A stretch of DNA of 64,000 nt from Bradyrhizobium sp. JYMT SZCCT0428 (GTDB lineage: Bacteria; Pseudomonadota; Alphaproteobacteria; Rhizobiales; Xanthobacteraceae), in contig NZ_JAFCLS010000014.1 in NCBI RefSeq assembly GCF_018131075.1, forward strand, positions 124,001 to 188,000. Reading direction: 5' to 3'. Below, in pieces: positions 44,086-52,488 of the stretch; position 1 is the first letter of the stretch, and every line of letters begins with the position of its first letter. The position numbers and the translations under genes are program-made. The notes below the pieces were generated by a model, which was not told the origin of the DNA, did not search any database, and was given only the letters and a program-made list of their open reading frames with translations.

Positions 44086-44197
44086 GAGGTGGGTTCCTGC
44101 ACTGTTGGGACGAACTTCGACGGCCGCACAGGTGCTAACTCAGCGAGTTCAGCGATAATTTGACGCAACTTGCACACGCCTTCTGCGTTACCATCTG

Positions 44198-44734
44198 ATG
44201 GCCATGACAAACGACGATATTTTTGTGCCGAACCGCGCCGCCGAACGTCCCTCACAGGGCCGCGCGAAGGGCCGTGGGCCTGTGATCGACCAGGAGGGGC
44301 GCGAGATCCCCGACCCCGGCCTGCGCGGGCAATTCGAGGGTTTCAGGATCGACTTCGGGAATTCCAGCGCCAACCCGTTTGGCAACCTCACCCGCGAGCA
44401 GCGGCTGGCGCGGCTGGAAGCGCTGTCGAAACTGCTCGACGTCGCCTTCATCGTGCCGGGCACCAAGATCCGCTACGGCATCGACGGGCTGATCGGGCTG
44501 ATCCCTGTCGTCGGCGACATCATCACGACAGCGATCTCGCTGTGGGTGGTGCGCGAGGCGCGCGCGCTCGGCGCGCCCTGGCACATCACGACGCGGATGC
44601 TGGCCAATGTCGCGCTCGACGGCGTAGTCGGCCTGGTGCCGGTCGCGGGCGACGCCTTCGACGTCATGTTCCGCGCCAACGTCCGCAACGTGCGGATGCT
44701 CAAGCGCTGGCTCGACAAGCAGCCGCGCTCGTGA
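44198..44734 (+). CDS. DUF4112 domain protein
   Basis: A 178-residue protein. The C-terminal 110 residues match the DUF4112 pattern: RLARLEALSKLLDVAFIVPG, the GIDGLIGLIPVVGDIITTAI glycine-rich turn, and the repeated GVVGLVPVAGDAFDVMFRAN turn. The two GL-P-V-GD turns suggest an internal duplication with hairpin-like membrane insertion. Its function is unknown. The N-terminal 70 residues are polar. ATG at 44198 was used; ATG at 44204 is equally plausible. Confidence 0.87.
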   Translation: MAMTNDDIFVPNRAAERPSQGRAKGRGPVIDQEGREIPDPGLRGQFEGFRIDFGNSSANPFGNLTREQRLARLEALSKLLDVAFIVPGTKIRYGIDGLIGLIPVVGDIITTAISLWVVREARALGAPWHITTRMLANVALDGVVGLVPVAGDAFDVMFRANVRNVRMLKRWLDKQPRS

Positions 44735-44752
44735 CGAGTGATCCTAATCTTT

Positions 44753-44841
44753 CGTCATGGCCGGGCTTGTCCCGGCCATCCACGTCTACCTTGCCTAGGT
44801 GAAGTAAGACGTGGATGCCCGGCACAAGGCCGGGCATGACG
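44753..44841. repeat. palindromic repeat, CGTCATGGCCGG family, copy 2
   Basis: Outer arms CGTCATGGCCGGGCTTGTCC / ACAAGGCCGGGCATGACG and inner arms CCACGTCTAC / AAGACGTGG. It is full length, lies between convergent genes and is followed at once by an intrinsic terminator for the minus-strand gene. Confidence 0.88.
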
Positions 44842-44863
44842 GAGACTAAGAGATACTCGCACG

Positions 44864-44894
44864 AAAAAATGCCCCCGGACATCGTCCGAGGGCA
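44864..44894 (-). terminator. intrinsic terminator of the 94-aa gene
   Basis: On the minus strand a stem TGCCCTCGGAC / GTCCGGGGGCA with a three-base loop is followed directly by six Ts. It lies 21 bases after the stop of the gene at 44916-45200, a textbook Rho-independent terminator. Confidence 0.88.
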
Positions 44895-44915
44895 GACAGC
44901 TCGAAAGCTTAACTG

Positions 44916-45200
44916 TTACGCAGCGTCGGCGTTGGTTTCGGTCGCGGCGGGCGCACGGGGGCGGCGCGTCAGCGGGAAGGCCTCGCTCTCATAGAGCGTG
45001 CGGATGCCGCTCTGGTCGAAGCGGGCTTCCTCCACCTGCAAGTAAGCGCCGTTCAGCGAGTCCGCCGGCAGCTCCTCGATCGCGAAGCGAACCGCTTCGG
45101 CCGCGGTGCCAAAACGCCGATATGCAAAGCCAGCCCGCTTCTTCTTGCGGATCGCGGCAGGAAACAGTTCGGCTGCGGTGTCGTAGCTGAATGGACGCAT
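44916..45200 (-). CDS. 94-aa hypothetical protein
   Basis: A small protein starting at MRPFSYDTAAELFP; it carries a basic patch KKKRAGFAYRRF and the helix GTAAEAVRFAIEELPADSL. The pattern of FAIEELP followed by L-N-G-AYL-VEE resembles small conserved proteins of rhizobia, recalled but not named. It has its own intrinsic terminator and a 235-base upstream gap for a promoter, which supports it being a real, separately expressed gene. Cytosolic, function unknown. Confidence 0.78.
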   Translation of the reverse strand: MRPFSYDTAAELFPAAIRKKKRAGFAYRRFGTAAEAVRFAIEELPADSLNGAYLQVEEARFDQSGIRTLYESEAFPLTRRPRAPAATETNADAA

Positions 45201-45435
45201 GGTTTGTGACCTCAATCTTTTTGGCTCGTTCGTCGAGCGAGTGGGGATTGGATGACGGTGGGCCGCTATCCCGGGCGGCGCGCCGTGCACGTCATTTCGA
45301 CCCCCAATATAAGCCTGTTTGACAGAAATGCGACTCCTGATGCGCAGATCGGGGGTGATGCTGAATCCGCGCATGGCTGGCTTTGGGGCCGTTTCGGACC
45401 GAAATAAGGCCTGTTATTTCAATGGGCTACGACGC

Positions 45436-45600
45436 CTAAAGTTTGCGCAGCAGCACCAGGATGAGCAGCACGATCAGGATCACCCCGATTAGCCCCATGC
45501 CGGAATGGCCGAGACCATAGCCATAGCCGCCAAAACGGCCGGAGAAGCCGCCCAAGAGGAAAATAATCAGGATGATGATCAGTATTGTGCCAAGCGACAT
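45436..45600 (-). CDS. DUF3309 family small membrane protein
   Basis: A 54-residue protein with two hydrophobic helices (SLGTILIIILIIFLLGG and GVILIVLLILVLLRKL) joined by a glycine and tyrosine-rich linker (GRFGGYGYGLGHSGMG). This matches the DUF3309 type of small inner-membrane proteins, which are of unknown function. The ATG at 45600 is preceded on the minus strand by AGGAGGCCGCC, a good ribosome site. Confidence 0.85.
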   Translation of the reverse strand: MSLGTILIIILIIFLLGGFSGRFGGYGYGLGHSGMGLIGVILIVLLILVLLRKL

Positions 45601-45703
45601 GGCGGCCTCCTGAAAGCGTGGCCGGCGTCAGGTGAAAACGCCCCGCGGCCCGGAGCAAAGCATACTCCAGGCCGCGAGTTCTCGCTCCGCCGAAAGGGGG
45701 AAA

Positions 45704-45794
45704 TGTCATTCCGAGGCGCGAAGCGAACCCGGAATCTCGAAATCCCGGGTGCGCAATTGCGCACCTGAGGTTCGCTTCGCGCCCCGGGATGACG
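45704..45794. repeat. palindromic repeat, GTCATTCCGAGGCGCG family
   Basis: GTCATTCCGAGGCGCGAAGC and CCCGGAAT on the left mirror GCTTCGCGCCCCGGGATGAC on the right, with a nested GTGCGCAATTGCGCAC palindrome near the centre. It is a single copy here, ten bases from the end of the next minus-strand gene. Confidence 0.85.
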
Positions 45795-45803
45795 GCTACG
45801 TCG

Positions 45804-46178
45804 TCACTTCTTCGTCTCGTCGATCGGCAGCACCTTCAGCGGCGTCGCGTAGGGCTCGACGCGCAGCGAGTCCGAGGCGAGCAGGCCGATCTTGTGCAGC
45901 GGCGCCTGTTCGAGGTCGCCCGAGGCGGATTTGTGCACGGCGTATCGCCAGACGCTCATCGAGCCCTTGGCGACCAGCATCTTGGCGATGCCGCCGGCGT
46001 TCTTGCCGTCCATCTGCGCCAGATCGTCCTCGGCGATGCCGATGACGATTTCATCCTTGGCGGTAATGACCTTGAACAGGGAGACCTTGTCGGCCGCAAA
46101 AGCGGGCTGGATCACAACGCTCTCCATGATGAGGGTGGCTGCGCCGAGACCGAGCAGCAGACGTTTCGATAATTGCAT
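45804..46178 (-). CDS. exported 124-aa hypothetical protein
   Basis: Started at MQLSKRLLLGLG, which gives a clear Sec signal peptide (cleavage near QPAFAADK); a longer upstream frame lacks this logic. The mature part of about 95 residues (VITAKDEIVIGIAEDDLAQM, KMLVAKGSMSVWRYAV) has no cysteines or recognised motif. It is probably periplasmic, function unknown. A strong minus-strand terminator lies upstream, so it has its own promoter within the roughly 50 bases between. Confidence 0.75.
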   Translation of the reverse strand: MQLSKRLLLGLGAATLIMESVVIQPAFAADKVSLFKVITAKDEIVIGIAEDDLAQMDGKNAGGIAKMLVAKGSMSVWRYAVHKSASGDLEQAPLHKIGLLASDSLRVEPYATPLKVLPIDETKK

Positions 46179-46225
46179 CTGAACTTTCCTTGTTTGCGCG
46201 CCGGGCAAACCGGAGAAGCACCCCT

Positions 46226-46270
46226 GAAAAATGAAAAACCCCGCGCGACCAGCTCTTGGTCGCACGGGGT
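46226..46270 (-). terminator. intrinsic terminator downstream of msrA-msrB
   Basis: The minus-strand RNA pairs ACCCCGTGCGACCA with TGGTCGCGCGGGGT around a five-base loop, with a single G-U pair, followed by TTTTTCATTTTTC. The mismatch exists only on the plus strand, so the hairpin is selected for minus-strand RNA. It would stop transcripts coming from msrB. Confidence 0.85.
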
Positions 46271-46311
46271 GGGAAATGAGTTCGAATGTTAGGTGCGATT
46301 TATCCATCTGT

Positions 46312-46390
46312 CGTCATTGGCGGGCTTGACCCGGCAATCCATCATCTTGAGAGAAGTCGATGGATGCCCGGGTCAAGCCCGGGCATGACG
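46312..46390. repeat. palindromic repeat, CGTCATGGCCGG family, variant copy
   Basis: CGTCATTGGCGGGCTTGACC with CAATCCATC on the left; GATGGATGCCCGGGTCAAGC and GGGCATGACG on the right. The inner arms use ATCCATC in place of CCACGTC, so it looks like a hybrid between two families. It lies between msrB and the terminator. Confidence 0.75.
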
Positions 46391-46415
46391 AGTAGGGGAC
46401 GACGGCGAATGCCAG

Positions 46416-46820
46416 CTATTTCGGCTCCAGCTTCAGCGCGGCCGAATTGATGCAGTAGCGCAGGCCGGTCGGGCCGGGGCCGTCCTCGAAGACGTGGCCG
46501 AGATGGCCATTGCATTTCGAGCACAAAACCTCGGTGCGGATCATGCCATGGCTGACGTCGCGTTCCTCGTCGACATGGCTGTCGACGGCGGGTGCGGTGA
46601 AGCTCGGCCAGCCGCAGCCGGAATCGAACTTGGCGTCGGATTCGAACAGCGTCTGCCCGCAGCCGGCGCAGGTATAGGTGCCCTTGCGGTGCTCATGCTC
46701 GTATTCGCCGGAGAACGGCCGCTCGGTCGCCTTTTCGCGCAGCACCGCATACTGCATCGGCGTCAGCTCGCGGCGCCACTCGGCCTCGCTTTTCTCGACC
46801 TTGGTCTTGGTGTCGGACAT
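46416..46820 (-). CDS. msrB: peptide-methionine (R)-S-oxide reductase MsrB
   Basis: A 134-residue repair enzyme that reduces the R form of methionine sulfoxide. Zinc cysteines Cys51/Cys54 (CAGC) and Cys100/Cys103 (CSKC) and the catalytic Cys123 (RYCINS) are present, along with GCGWPSF. It has no signal peptide and is therefore cytosolic. It starts 24 bases after msrA ends on the same strand, so the two are co-transcribed. Confidence 0.96.
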   Translation of the reverse strand: MSDTKTKVEKSEAEWRRELTPMQYAVLREKATERPFSGEYEHEHRKGTYTCAGCGQTLFESDAKFDSGCGWPSFTAPAVDSHVDEERDVSHGMIRTEVLCSKCNGHLGHVFEDGPGPTGLRYCINSAALKLEPK

Positions 46821-46844
46821 GGAGTCTCCTTTGAATTTGGTCCC

Positions 46845-47564
46845 TCAGTTGCTGGCCTTCGCACTGCTCACCAGCGTCGGCTTGTCGAGGTAGTCGCTCG
46901 CAAAGATCTTCTTGAGGTTATGGACCTTCGGAATGTCGTTGAAGGCAATATAGGGCTGGTTCGGGTGCAGCGTCATGTAGTCCTGGTGATAGGCTTCCGC
47001 CGCATAAAACGCCTCCAGCGGACCGACCTTGGTCACGATCGGCTTCTTGTAGACCTTGGCGGCGTTGAGCTGGGCGATATAGGCCTCCGCGACCTTTTTC
47101 TGCTCGTCGCTGGTGGTGAAGATCGCCGAGCGATATTGCGTGCCGGTGTCCGGGCCCTGGCGGTTCAGCTGGGTCGGATCGTGCACGACAGAGAAGAAGA
47201 TCTGCAGGATCTTGCCGTAGCTGATCTTGTTCGGGTCGTATTTGACCTCGACCACTTCCGCATGATTCGTAGTTCCCATCGAGACCAGATTGTAGTCGGC
47301 AGTCGCCTTGGTGCCGCCGGCGTAACCGGATACGGCGTTGACCACGCCCGCGGTGTGCTGGAACACGCCCTGGACACCCCAGAAGCAACCGCCGGCAAGG
47401 ACCGCGGTCTGGAGGCCGCTGGCCGGCTGCACGTCGGCGGCGGGCGGGGGGATGATCACGGCTTCTTCCGCGGCGCGCGAGGGGGTGACGGCGAACGCGG
47501 CAATGGCGAGCGCGCCGATGGCGGCGGCGCACAGCGAAAGGCGGCTGGATCGGCGAGGGGACAT
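46845..47564 (-). CDS. msrA: peptide-methionine (S)-S-oxide reductase MsrA, exported
   Basis: A 239-residue enzyme for the S form of methionine sulfoxide. The active-site GGCFWGVQGVFQ holds Cys60, and AEAYHQDYM and YRSAIF are family marks. Unlike its partner, it begins with an arginine-rich N terminus and a hydrophobic segment ending near SRAAEEA, a Sec signal peptide, so the mature enzyme should be periplasmic. It is the first gene of the msrA-msrB pair. Confidence 0.95.
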   Translation of the reverse strand: MSPRRSSRLSLCAAAIGALAIAAFAVTPSRAAEEAVIIPPPAADVQPASGLQTAVLAGGCFWGVQGVFQHTAGVVNAVSGYAGGTKATADYNLVSMGTTNHAEVVEVKYDPNKISYGKILQIFFSVVHDPTQLNRQGPDTGTQYRSAIFTTSDEQKKVAEAYIAQLNAAKVYKKPIVTKVGPLEAFYAAEAYHQDYMTLHPNQPYIAFNDIPKVHNLKKIFASDYLDKPTLVSSAKASN

Positions 47565-47822
47565 GGTTTCCTCTTGGGGTTGTTGGAAGGCAGTTTAGAG
47601 CGGGAGCCGCGTTTCGCAATCGGCGCAGCTTCCTCAGATACGCAGAGATACGAGCCCGGGCTCATTTTGTTACGGCCGGCGACACACGAGTTCGTGAATA
47701 AAACCGCGCCGGCGCATTAGGCGCGATGTTTGGCCACGCTTGACCGAATCCGGCGCAGCTTCCCACAATGAACCGCCGGCAGCCTCCGGCGACCAAAATT
47801 CATGCGCCGGAGCGTTTCACTG

Positions 47823-49499
47823 ATGTTGCGCGCCTTCCTGGTCATCGTCACGCTTGTCGCCGCCGGCTCTGCGCGGGCGGCGGGCGATATCGACACCTGC
47901 CGGAACAAGGATGCGGAACCGGTCGCAAGACTGGCTGCCTGCGACACCGTGATTGCCGACAACAAAATGCCCGCCAAAGCCAAGGCGGGCGCTCTCGCCG
48001 TTCGCGGCGAGGCGCTGATCAAGAAGCGCGACTATGACGGCGGGATCGCTGCCTATACCACGGCGATCGATCTGGTTCCCGATAACGCCGGATACATCAA
48101 CATGCGCGGCCTCGCCTATAGCAGCAAGGGCGAGGACGAACGGGCCCTGGCCGACTACGCGCAGAGTTCGAAACTGCAGCCGAATTTCTCGAGCCCCTAC
48201 AACAACCGCGCGCTTATTTTCATGCGTCAGGGCGACCTGCAGCGCGCCCTCACCGAACTCGATTCCGCCGTCAGGCTCGCGAACAACGACGCCAGCCGCT
48301 ACAATCACCGCTTCAACCGGGGGCGCGTCCAGACCTACCGCAAGCAATACGAGGCGGCGCTCGCCGATTTCGCCGAGGCGAAAAAGATCAATCCTGATGC
48401 CCCGCAGGTCGCGGCCTACCGTTGCATCACCTACGCCGAGATCAGGAAGTTCGACGAAGCGATCGCGGATTGCAACGTGGCGTTGGTCCACACGCCGAAT
48501 TCGGTCTATGCGATGACCAGCCGCGGCAATGTCTATCTGGCAAAGGGTGACCTCGACGCTGCGCTGAAGGATTACAACGAGGCGCTCAGGATCAACCCGA
48601 ACAATATCCGCGCCCATGCCAACCGCGGCAAGGTGTTCGAAAAGCGCGGCGACCTCGCGGGCGCGCGCGGCGAATACCGTGCGGCGAGCGCGGCCCTGAC
48701 CAAGTTCGATGATATCGATACCGCCATTGCGCGCCGCTTCGCCAAGGAGCGCCTGGCGGCGCTGACGGCCGGAGGAGCCCCCGCGTCATCAGGTCCGCGC
48801 AAGGTCGCCTTGATCGTCGGCAACAGCGCCTACAAGAACGTGCAGCCGCTCGCCAATCCGGCGCGCGACGCCAAATTGATCGCGTCCACGCTTCGCGACC
48901 TCGGCTTTGCGACCGTGACGCTGGCGCCGGACCTCACCCGCGACAGATTTTTCGCGGCCCTGCACGAGTTCGGCACGCAAGCTGAAAAAGCCGATTGGGC
49001 GGTGGTTTACTATGCCGGTCACGGCATGGAGATCGGCGGCGTCAATTATCTGATCCCGACCGACGCCAAGCTCGCCGCCGACCGCGATGCGGAGACGCAG
49101 GCGGTGGCGCTTGAGCAATTGATCGCCGCGGTTTCCGGCGCGCGCAAGCTGCGGCTGGTGATATTAGACGCCTGCCGCGACAATCCGTTCGAGAAGAACA
49201 TGCAGCGGACCATTGCGCTGAAGCTGGTCAACAAGGGCTTTTCCAACATCGAGCCGGAGGCCGGCTTCATGGTGGTCTACGCCGCCAAGCACGGCGAGAC
49301 CGCGCTCGACGGCGATTCCGTCAACAGCCCGTTCGCAACCGTGCTGGCGCGTGAACTCAAGACGCCGAAGGTCGAGGTACGGAAACTGTTCGATATCGTC
49401 CGCGACGACGTCTGGACGATGACCAAGCGCGCGCAGCAGCCCTTCACCTACGGCTCGCCGCCCGGGAAGGAGGATTTTTATTTTGTCGCGGAGAAGTAA
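47823..49499 (+). CDS. exported TPR and caspase-domain protein
   Basis: A 558-residue protein from the ATG at 47823 (GGAG ten bases upstream); ATG at 47802 adds seven residues. A signal peptide ends near ARAAGD. About six TPR-like repeats follow (roughly 45-295; for example YINMRGLAYSSKGEDERALA and NIRAHANRGKVFEKRGDLAG). A C14/p20 caspase-like domain starts at RKVALIVGNSAYKNVQPL, with His401 in YYAGHGM and Cys451 in LDACRDNPF. Both catalytic residues are intact, so proteolysis after Arg or Lys is plausible. No substrate or inhibitor gene is adjacent. Confidence 0.9.
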   Translation: MLRAFLVIVTLVAAGSARAAGDIDTCRNKDAEPVARLAACDTVIADNKMPAKAKAGALAVRGEALIKKRDYDGGIAAYTTAIDLVPDNAGYINMRGLAYSSKGEDERALADYAQSSKLQPNFSSPYNNRALIFMRQGDLQRALTELDSAVRLANNDASRYNHRFNRGRVQTYRKQYEAALADFAEAKKINPDAPQVAAYRCITYAEIRKFDEAIADCNVALVHTPNSVYAMTSRGNVYLAKGDLDAALKDYNEALRINPNNIRAHANRGKVFEKRGDLAGARGEYRAASAALTKFDDIDTAIARRFAKERLAALTAGGAPASSGPRKVALIVGNSAYKNVQPLANPARDAKLIASTLRDLGFATVTLAPDLTRDRFFAALHEFGTQAEKADWAVVYYAGHGMEIGGVNYLIPTDAKLAADRDAETQAVALEQLIAAVSGARKLRLVILDACRDNPFEKNMQRTIALKLVNKGFSNIEPEAGFMVVYAAKHGETALDGDSVNSPFATVLARELKTPKVEVRKLFDIVRDDVWTMTKRAQQPFTYGSPPGKEDFYFVAEK

Positions 49500-49506
49500 G
49501 CCTTGC

Positions 49507-49626
49507 CGTCATTGCGAGCGAAGCGAAGCAATCCATAGCGCGGCATAATCGATAGATGGAGTGCTGCGTCGCGGAGCCTGTCATCGGGCGCGCATTCGCG
49601 CGACCCGTTGGCTCCTCGTAATGACG
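49507..49626. repeat. palindromic repeat, CGTCATTGCGAGCG family, copy 4 (expanded)
   Basis: Left arm CGTCATTGCGAGCGAAGCGA as in the other copies; the right end CTCGTAATGACG is diverged, and the centre is about 35 bases longer, with a nested GGGCGCGCATTCGCGCG palindrome. It lies between the convergent caspase and helicase genes. Confidence 0.75.
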
Positions 49627-49650
49627 TAGAGGGGAGCGGAACAGTCGTCC

Positions 49651-50760
49651 CTACACCACCACGCTCAGCCGCTTCGCGGCGCGCGTGATGCCGGTGTAGA
49701 GCCAGCGCGCGCGGCTGTCCTGGAACGCAAAGCTTTCGTCGAACAGCACCACGTCGTCCCATTGCGAGCCCTGCGACTTGTGCACGGTCAGCACATAGCC
49801 ATAGTCGAACTCGTCATAGGGCTTGCGCTGTTCCCAAGGGATGGTCTCGATGGCGCCGCCAAAGCAATCGCCGCGCACGGAGACTTTCGTCACCTTGTGG
49901 CCGAAATCTTCATCCGGCGACAGCCGCATCGTGATGATCTTCGATTTCGACTGCGCGCGCGACTTCACCCGCCACAGCCCGCCGTTGAACAGGCCCTTCT
50001 TGCGGTTGTTGCGCAGGCAGACCAGCTTGTCGCCGGCAACCGGCAACGGATCCTCGATGTTCTGCTTCTGCCGCACCCGCATGTTGTAGGCGCGGCGGGT
50101 ATTGTTGCGTCCGACCAGCACCTGATCGGCCTTCATCACCCGGTCCGGGTCGAGTTCGCTCCGTGACACCACCTCGCTCTCGCCATGGCGGCCGATTTCG
50201 AGTTCGCGGCCCTCGCGGATATCCATCGACATCCGCACGATCGGATCGTCCTGGGCCTGGCGATGCACCTCGGTCAGCATCGCGTCGGGCTCGCAATCGG
50301 TGAAGAATCCGCCCCCCTGGATCGGCGGCAGCTGCGCGGGATCGCCGAGCACCAGCAGCGGACAGTCGAACGACATCAGGTCGCGGCCGAGCTCGGCGTC
50401 GACCATCGAGCATTCGTCGATCACGATCAGTTTCGCCTTCGAGGCCGGCGCGTCGTCCCAGAGTTCAAAACTCGGCTGCTCGACGCCGGATTCCCGCGCG
50501 CGGTAGATCAGCGAGTGGATGGTAGAGGCGTTGTCGCAACCCTTGTTGCGCATCACCAGCGCGGCCTTGCCGGTGAAGGCCGCGAATTTCACCTCGCCGT
50601 CGACCCCGTCGGCGATGTGCCGCGCCAGCGTGGTCTTGCCGGTTCCGGCATAGCCGAACAGCCGGAATACCGGCGGCGTGCCGTTCTTGCCGGGCTTTGC
50701 CTTCATCCAGTCGGCAACGGCCTTCAGCGCGGAATCCTGATGCGGCGTAAACGTGGTCAT
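49651..50760 (-). CDS. Dda/RecD-like ATP-dependent DNA helicase
   Basis: A 369-residue superfamily 1B helicase started at MTTFTPHQDSAL. Walker A GYAGTGKTT lies at 36-44, Walker B IVIDECSM near 112-119, motif III LGDPAQLPP near 141-149, and the C-terminal motif LTVHKSQGSQWDDVVL and YTGITRAAKRL are intact. The compact length and single-polypeptide layout resemble the stand-alone Dda type, not RecBCD. No phage genes are nearby; a chromosomal repair or replication role is likely. Probably monocistronic. Confidence 0.92.
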   Translation of the reverse strand: MTTFTPHQDSALKAVADWMKAKPGKNGTPPVFRLFGYAGTGKTTLARHIADGVDGEVKFAAFTGKAALVMRNKGCDNASTIHSLIYRARESGVEQPSFELWDDAPASKAKLIVIDECSMVDAELGRDLMSFDCPLLVLGDPAQLPPIQGGGFFTDCEPDAMLTEVHRQAQDDPIVRMSMDIREGRELEIGRHGESEVVSRSELDPDRVMKADQVLVGRNNTRRAYNMRVRQKQNIEDPLPVAGDKLVCLRNNRKKGLFNGGLWRVKSRAQSKSKIITMRLSPDEDFGHKVTKVSVRGDCFGGAIETIPWEQRKPYDEFDYGYVLTVHKSQGSQWDDVVLFDESFAFQDSRARWLYTGITRAAKRLSVVV

Positions 50761-50943
50761 TTGGTCTCGGCGGAGGGGCAAGCGGGCCGTGATCGGCCGC
50801 GACTCATCGAAAACTCAAGCTAATCATTTGCGCGTTCCATGCAAGCCGGCTTCCGCGGCGCGGAATTGGAGTTTCATGCCCGAGGCTAGACTTGGGCAGC
50901 GCGGCGAATACACTGCAACAAAACAACAATCGGGAGCGACGTC

Positions 50944-52155
50944 ATGAAGTTCGGCATCTTTTATGAGCTGCAACTGCCGCGCCCGTGGGAAGAGGGCGAT
51001 GAGCTTCGGCTCTACCAGAATGCCCTGACGCAGCTCGAGACCGCCGACCGGCTCGGCTATGACCACGCCTGGGTGGTGGAACATCATTTCCTGGAAGAAT
51101 ATTCGCATTCGCCGTCGCCCGAATCGTTCCTCGCCGCCGCCTCCCAGCGCACCAAGAAAATCCGGCTCGGCCACGGCATTTTCCAGCTCACCACCAACCA
51201 TCCGGCCCGCGTTGCCGAACGTGTCGCGGTGCTCGATCTGCTCAGCAACGGCCGCTGTGAATTCGGCATGGGCGAGAGCGCCTCGATCACCGAGCTGACG
51301 CCGTTCGGCCGCGACATGGAGACCAAGCGCGAGGTCTTCGAGGAAGCGGTGCAGGCGATCTTCCCGATGTTCACCAAGGTGGGCACCGAGCATCACGGCA
51401 AATATTTCGACATCCCGTTGCGCAACGTGGTGCCGAAGCCGGTGCAGAAGCCGCATCCGCCGCTGTGGATGGCGTGCTCGCAATTGCAGACCATTGAACG
51501 CGCCGGCGAGAACGGCTTTGGCGCGTTGGGCTTTCAGTTCGTCAGCGCCGAAGCGGCGCATGCCTGGGTGCACGCCTATTACAACGCGATCACCAAGCGG
51601 CTGAAGAAGCTCGCCGATTACGAGATCAACCCGAACATGGCGCTGGTGTCGTTCTTCATGTGCGCCAAGACCGACGAAGAGGCGCGGGCGCGCGCCGATG
51701 GCGCGACCTTCTTCCAGTTCGCGCTGCGCTATTACGGCGCGTCGCAGAACCGGCAGCGCCCCGACCCCGGCACCGTCAACATGTGGGACGAATACAACAA
51801 GTGGAAGCGCGAAAATCCGGAGGCGCAGGAAGCAGCCCTTCGTGGCGGCCTGATCGGCTCGCCGGAAACCATCCGCAAGAAGCTGCGTCGGTTCCGCTCC
51901 TCGCACATCGACCAGGTGATCCTGCTCAACCAGGCCGGCAAGAACAGCCATGAGCACATCTGCGATTCGCTGGAATTGTTCGCCAGGGAAGTGATGCCGG
52001 AATTCCAGCACGATCCCGAGCACGAGGCCTGGAAGGCCGGCGTGATGAGCGGTGCGATCCAGCTCGAGGAAATCGACACCGAGGCGTTCAAGGACCGTTA
52101 CGGTAAACTGGCGGTCAGCGTCGCGCCGACGCAAAAGGTTGCGGTGGCGGGATAG
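50944..52155 (+). CDS. LLM class flavin-dependent oxidoreductase
   Basis: A 403-residue bacterial-luciferase-like protein with a TIM-barrel opening MKFGIFYELQLPRPW, the HHFLEEYSHSPSPESFLAA active-site segment and LGHGIFQLTTNHPARVAERV. It uses reduced flavin and oxygen to oxidise a small substrate. It is larger than an average LLM protein owing to an extended C terminus from about 330. It lies upstream of the organosulfur genes but separated from them by minus-strand genes, so its membership of that pathway is unproven. Confidence 0.9.
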   Translation: MKFGIFYELQLPRPWEEGDELRLYQNALTQLETADRLGYDHAWVVEHHFLEEYSHSPSPESFLAAASQRTKKIRLGHGIFQLTTNHPARVAERVAVLDLLSNGRCEFGMGESASITELTPFGRDMETKREVFEEAVQAIFPMFTKVGTEHHGKYFDIPLRNVVPKPVQKPHPPLWMACSQLQTIERAGENGFGALGFQFVSAEAAHAWVHAYYNAITKRLKKLADYEINPNMALVSFFMCAKTDEEARARADGATFFQFALRYYGASQNRQRPDPGTVNMWDEYNKWKRENPEAQEAALRGGLIGSPETIRKKLRRFRSSHIDQVILLNQAGKNSHEHICDSLELFAREVMPEFQHDPEHEAWKAGVMSGAIQLEEIDTEAFKDRYGKLAVSVAPTQKVAVAG

Positions 52156-52188
52156 CGGGCACGCCGAGATCGCCTGGGGAAGTCTTGG

Positions 52189-52431
52189 TCAGGAGGCGTC
52201 GAACAGCGCGATAGCCCGTTCCCTGACGGCTCCGCCGCTGCCATCCTCGCGCGCGATCAGCACGTAGTCCGTGCACGGCAGTCCCGACTTTGCGGTGGTG
52301 AAGCGTCTGCGGACCTTCGCACCGTGCACAATATTGAAGTACAGCGCCGCGCTTTCATCCTCCAGCTGTCGGAAGCACGAGAGTTCTTCGCGCGCTCCCG
52401 CGAGATGCCGGATGGTGTAATGCGGGATCAT
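52189..52431 (-). CDS. 80-aa hypothetical protein
   Basis: A small protein starting MIPHYTIRHLAGAREELSCF and ending near IALFDAS; it has no membrane helix or signal. The segment SAALYFNIVHGAKVRRRF reads like a beta strand followed by a basic turn. It is not recognised. It precedes the 31-codon frame on neither transcript with certainty, as 57 bases separate the two. Coding status rests on length and start alone. Confidence 0.5.
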   Translation of the reverse strand: MIPHYTIRHLAGAREELSCFRQLEDESAALYFNIVHGAKVRRRFTTAKSGLPCTDYVLIAREDGSGGAVRERAIALFDAS

Positions 52432-52488
52432 GTCTGATGCTGCCCAGTTCGTTTCGTTGATTGGCCTTCCGCCGGGAAGTTCAGAATT

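Larger units (their letters stand above)
43756..44197. other. 442-base gene-free stretch holding two palindromes
   Basis: No coding frame here has a start, ribosome site and family features; the open frames are readings through repeats. Two different palindromic repeats occupy most of it (43862-43964 and 44011-44085). The last hundred bases upstream of the DUF4112 gene should hold its promoter. Confidence 0.6.

Noticed and set aside
49651..50760. Prophage remnant suggested by the Dda-like helicase
   Set aside because: No integrase, capsid, lysis or other phage gene is near, and similar stand-alone helicases occur on bacterial chromosomes.
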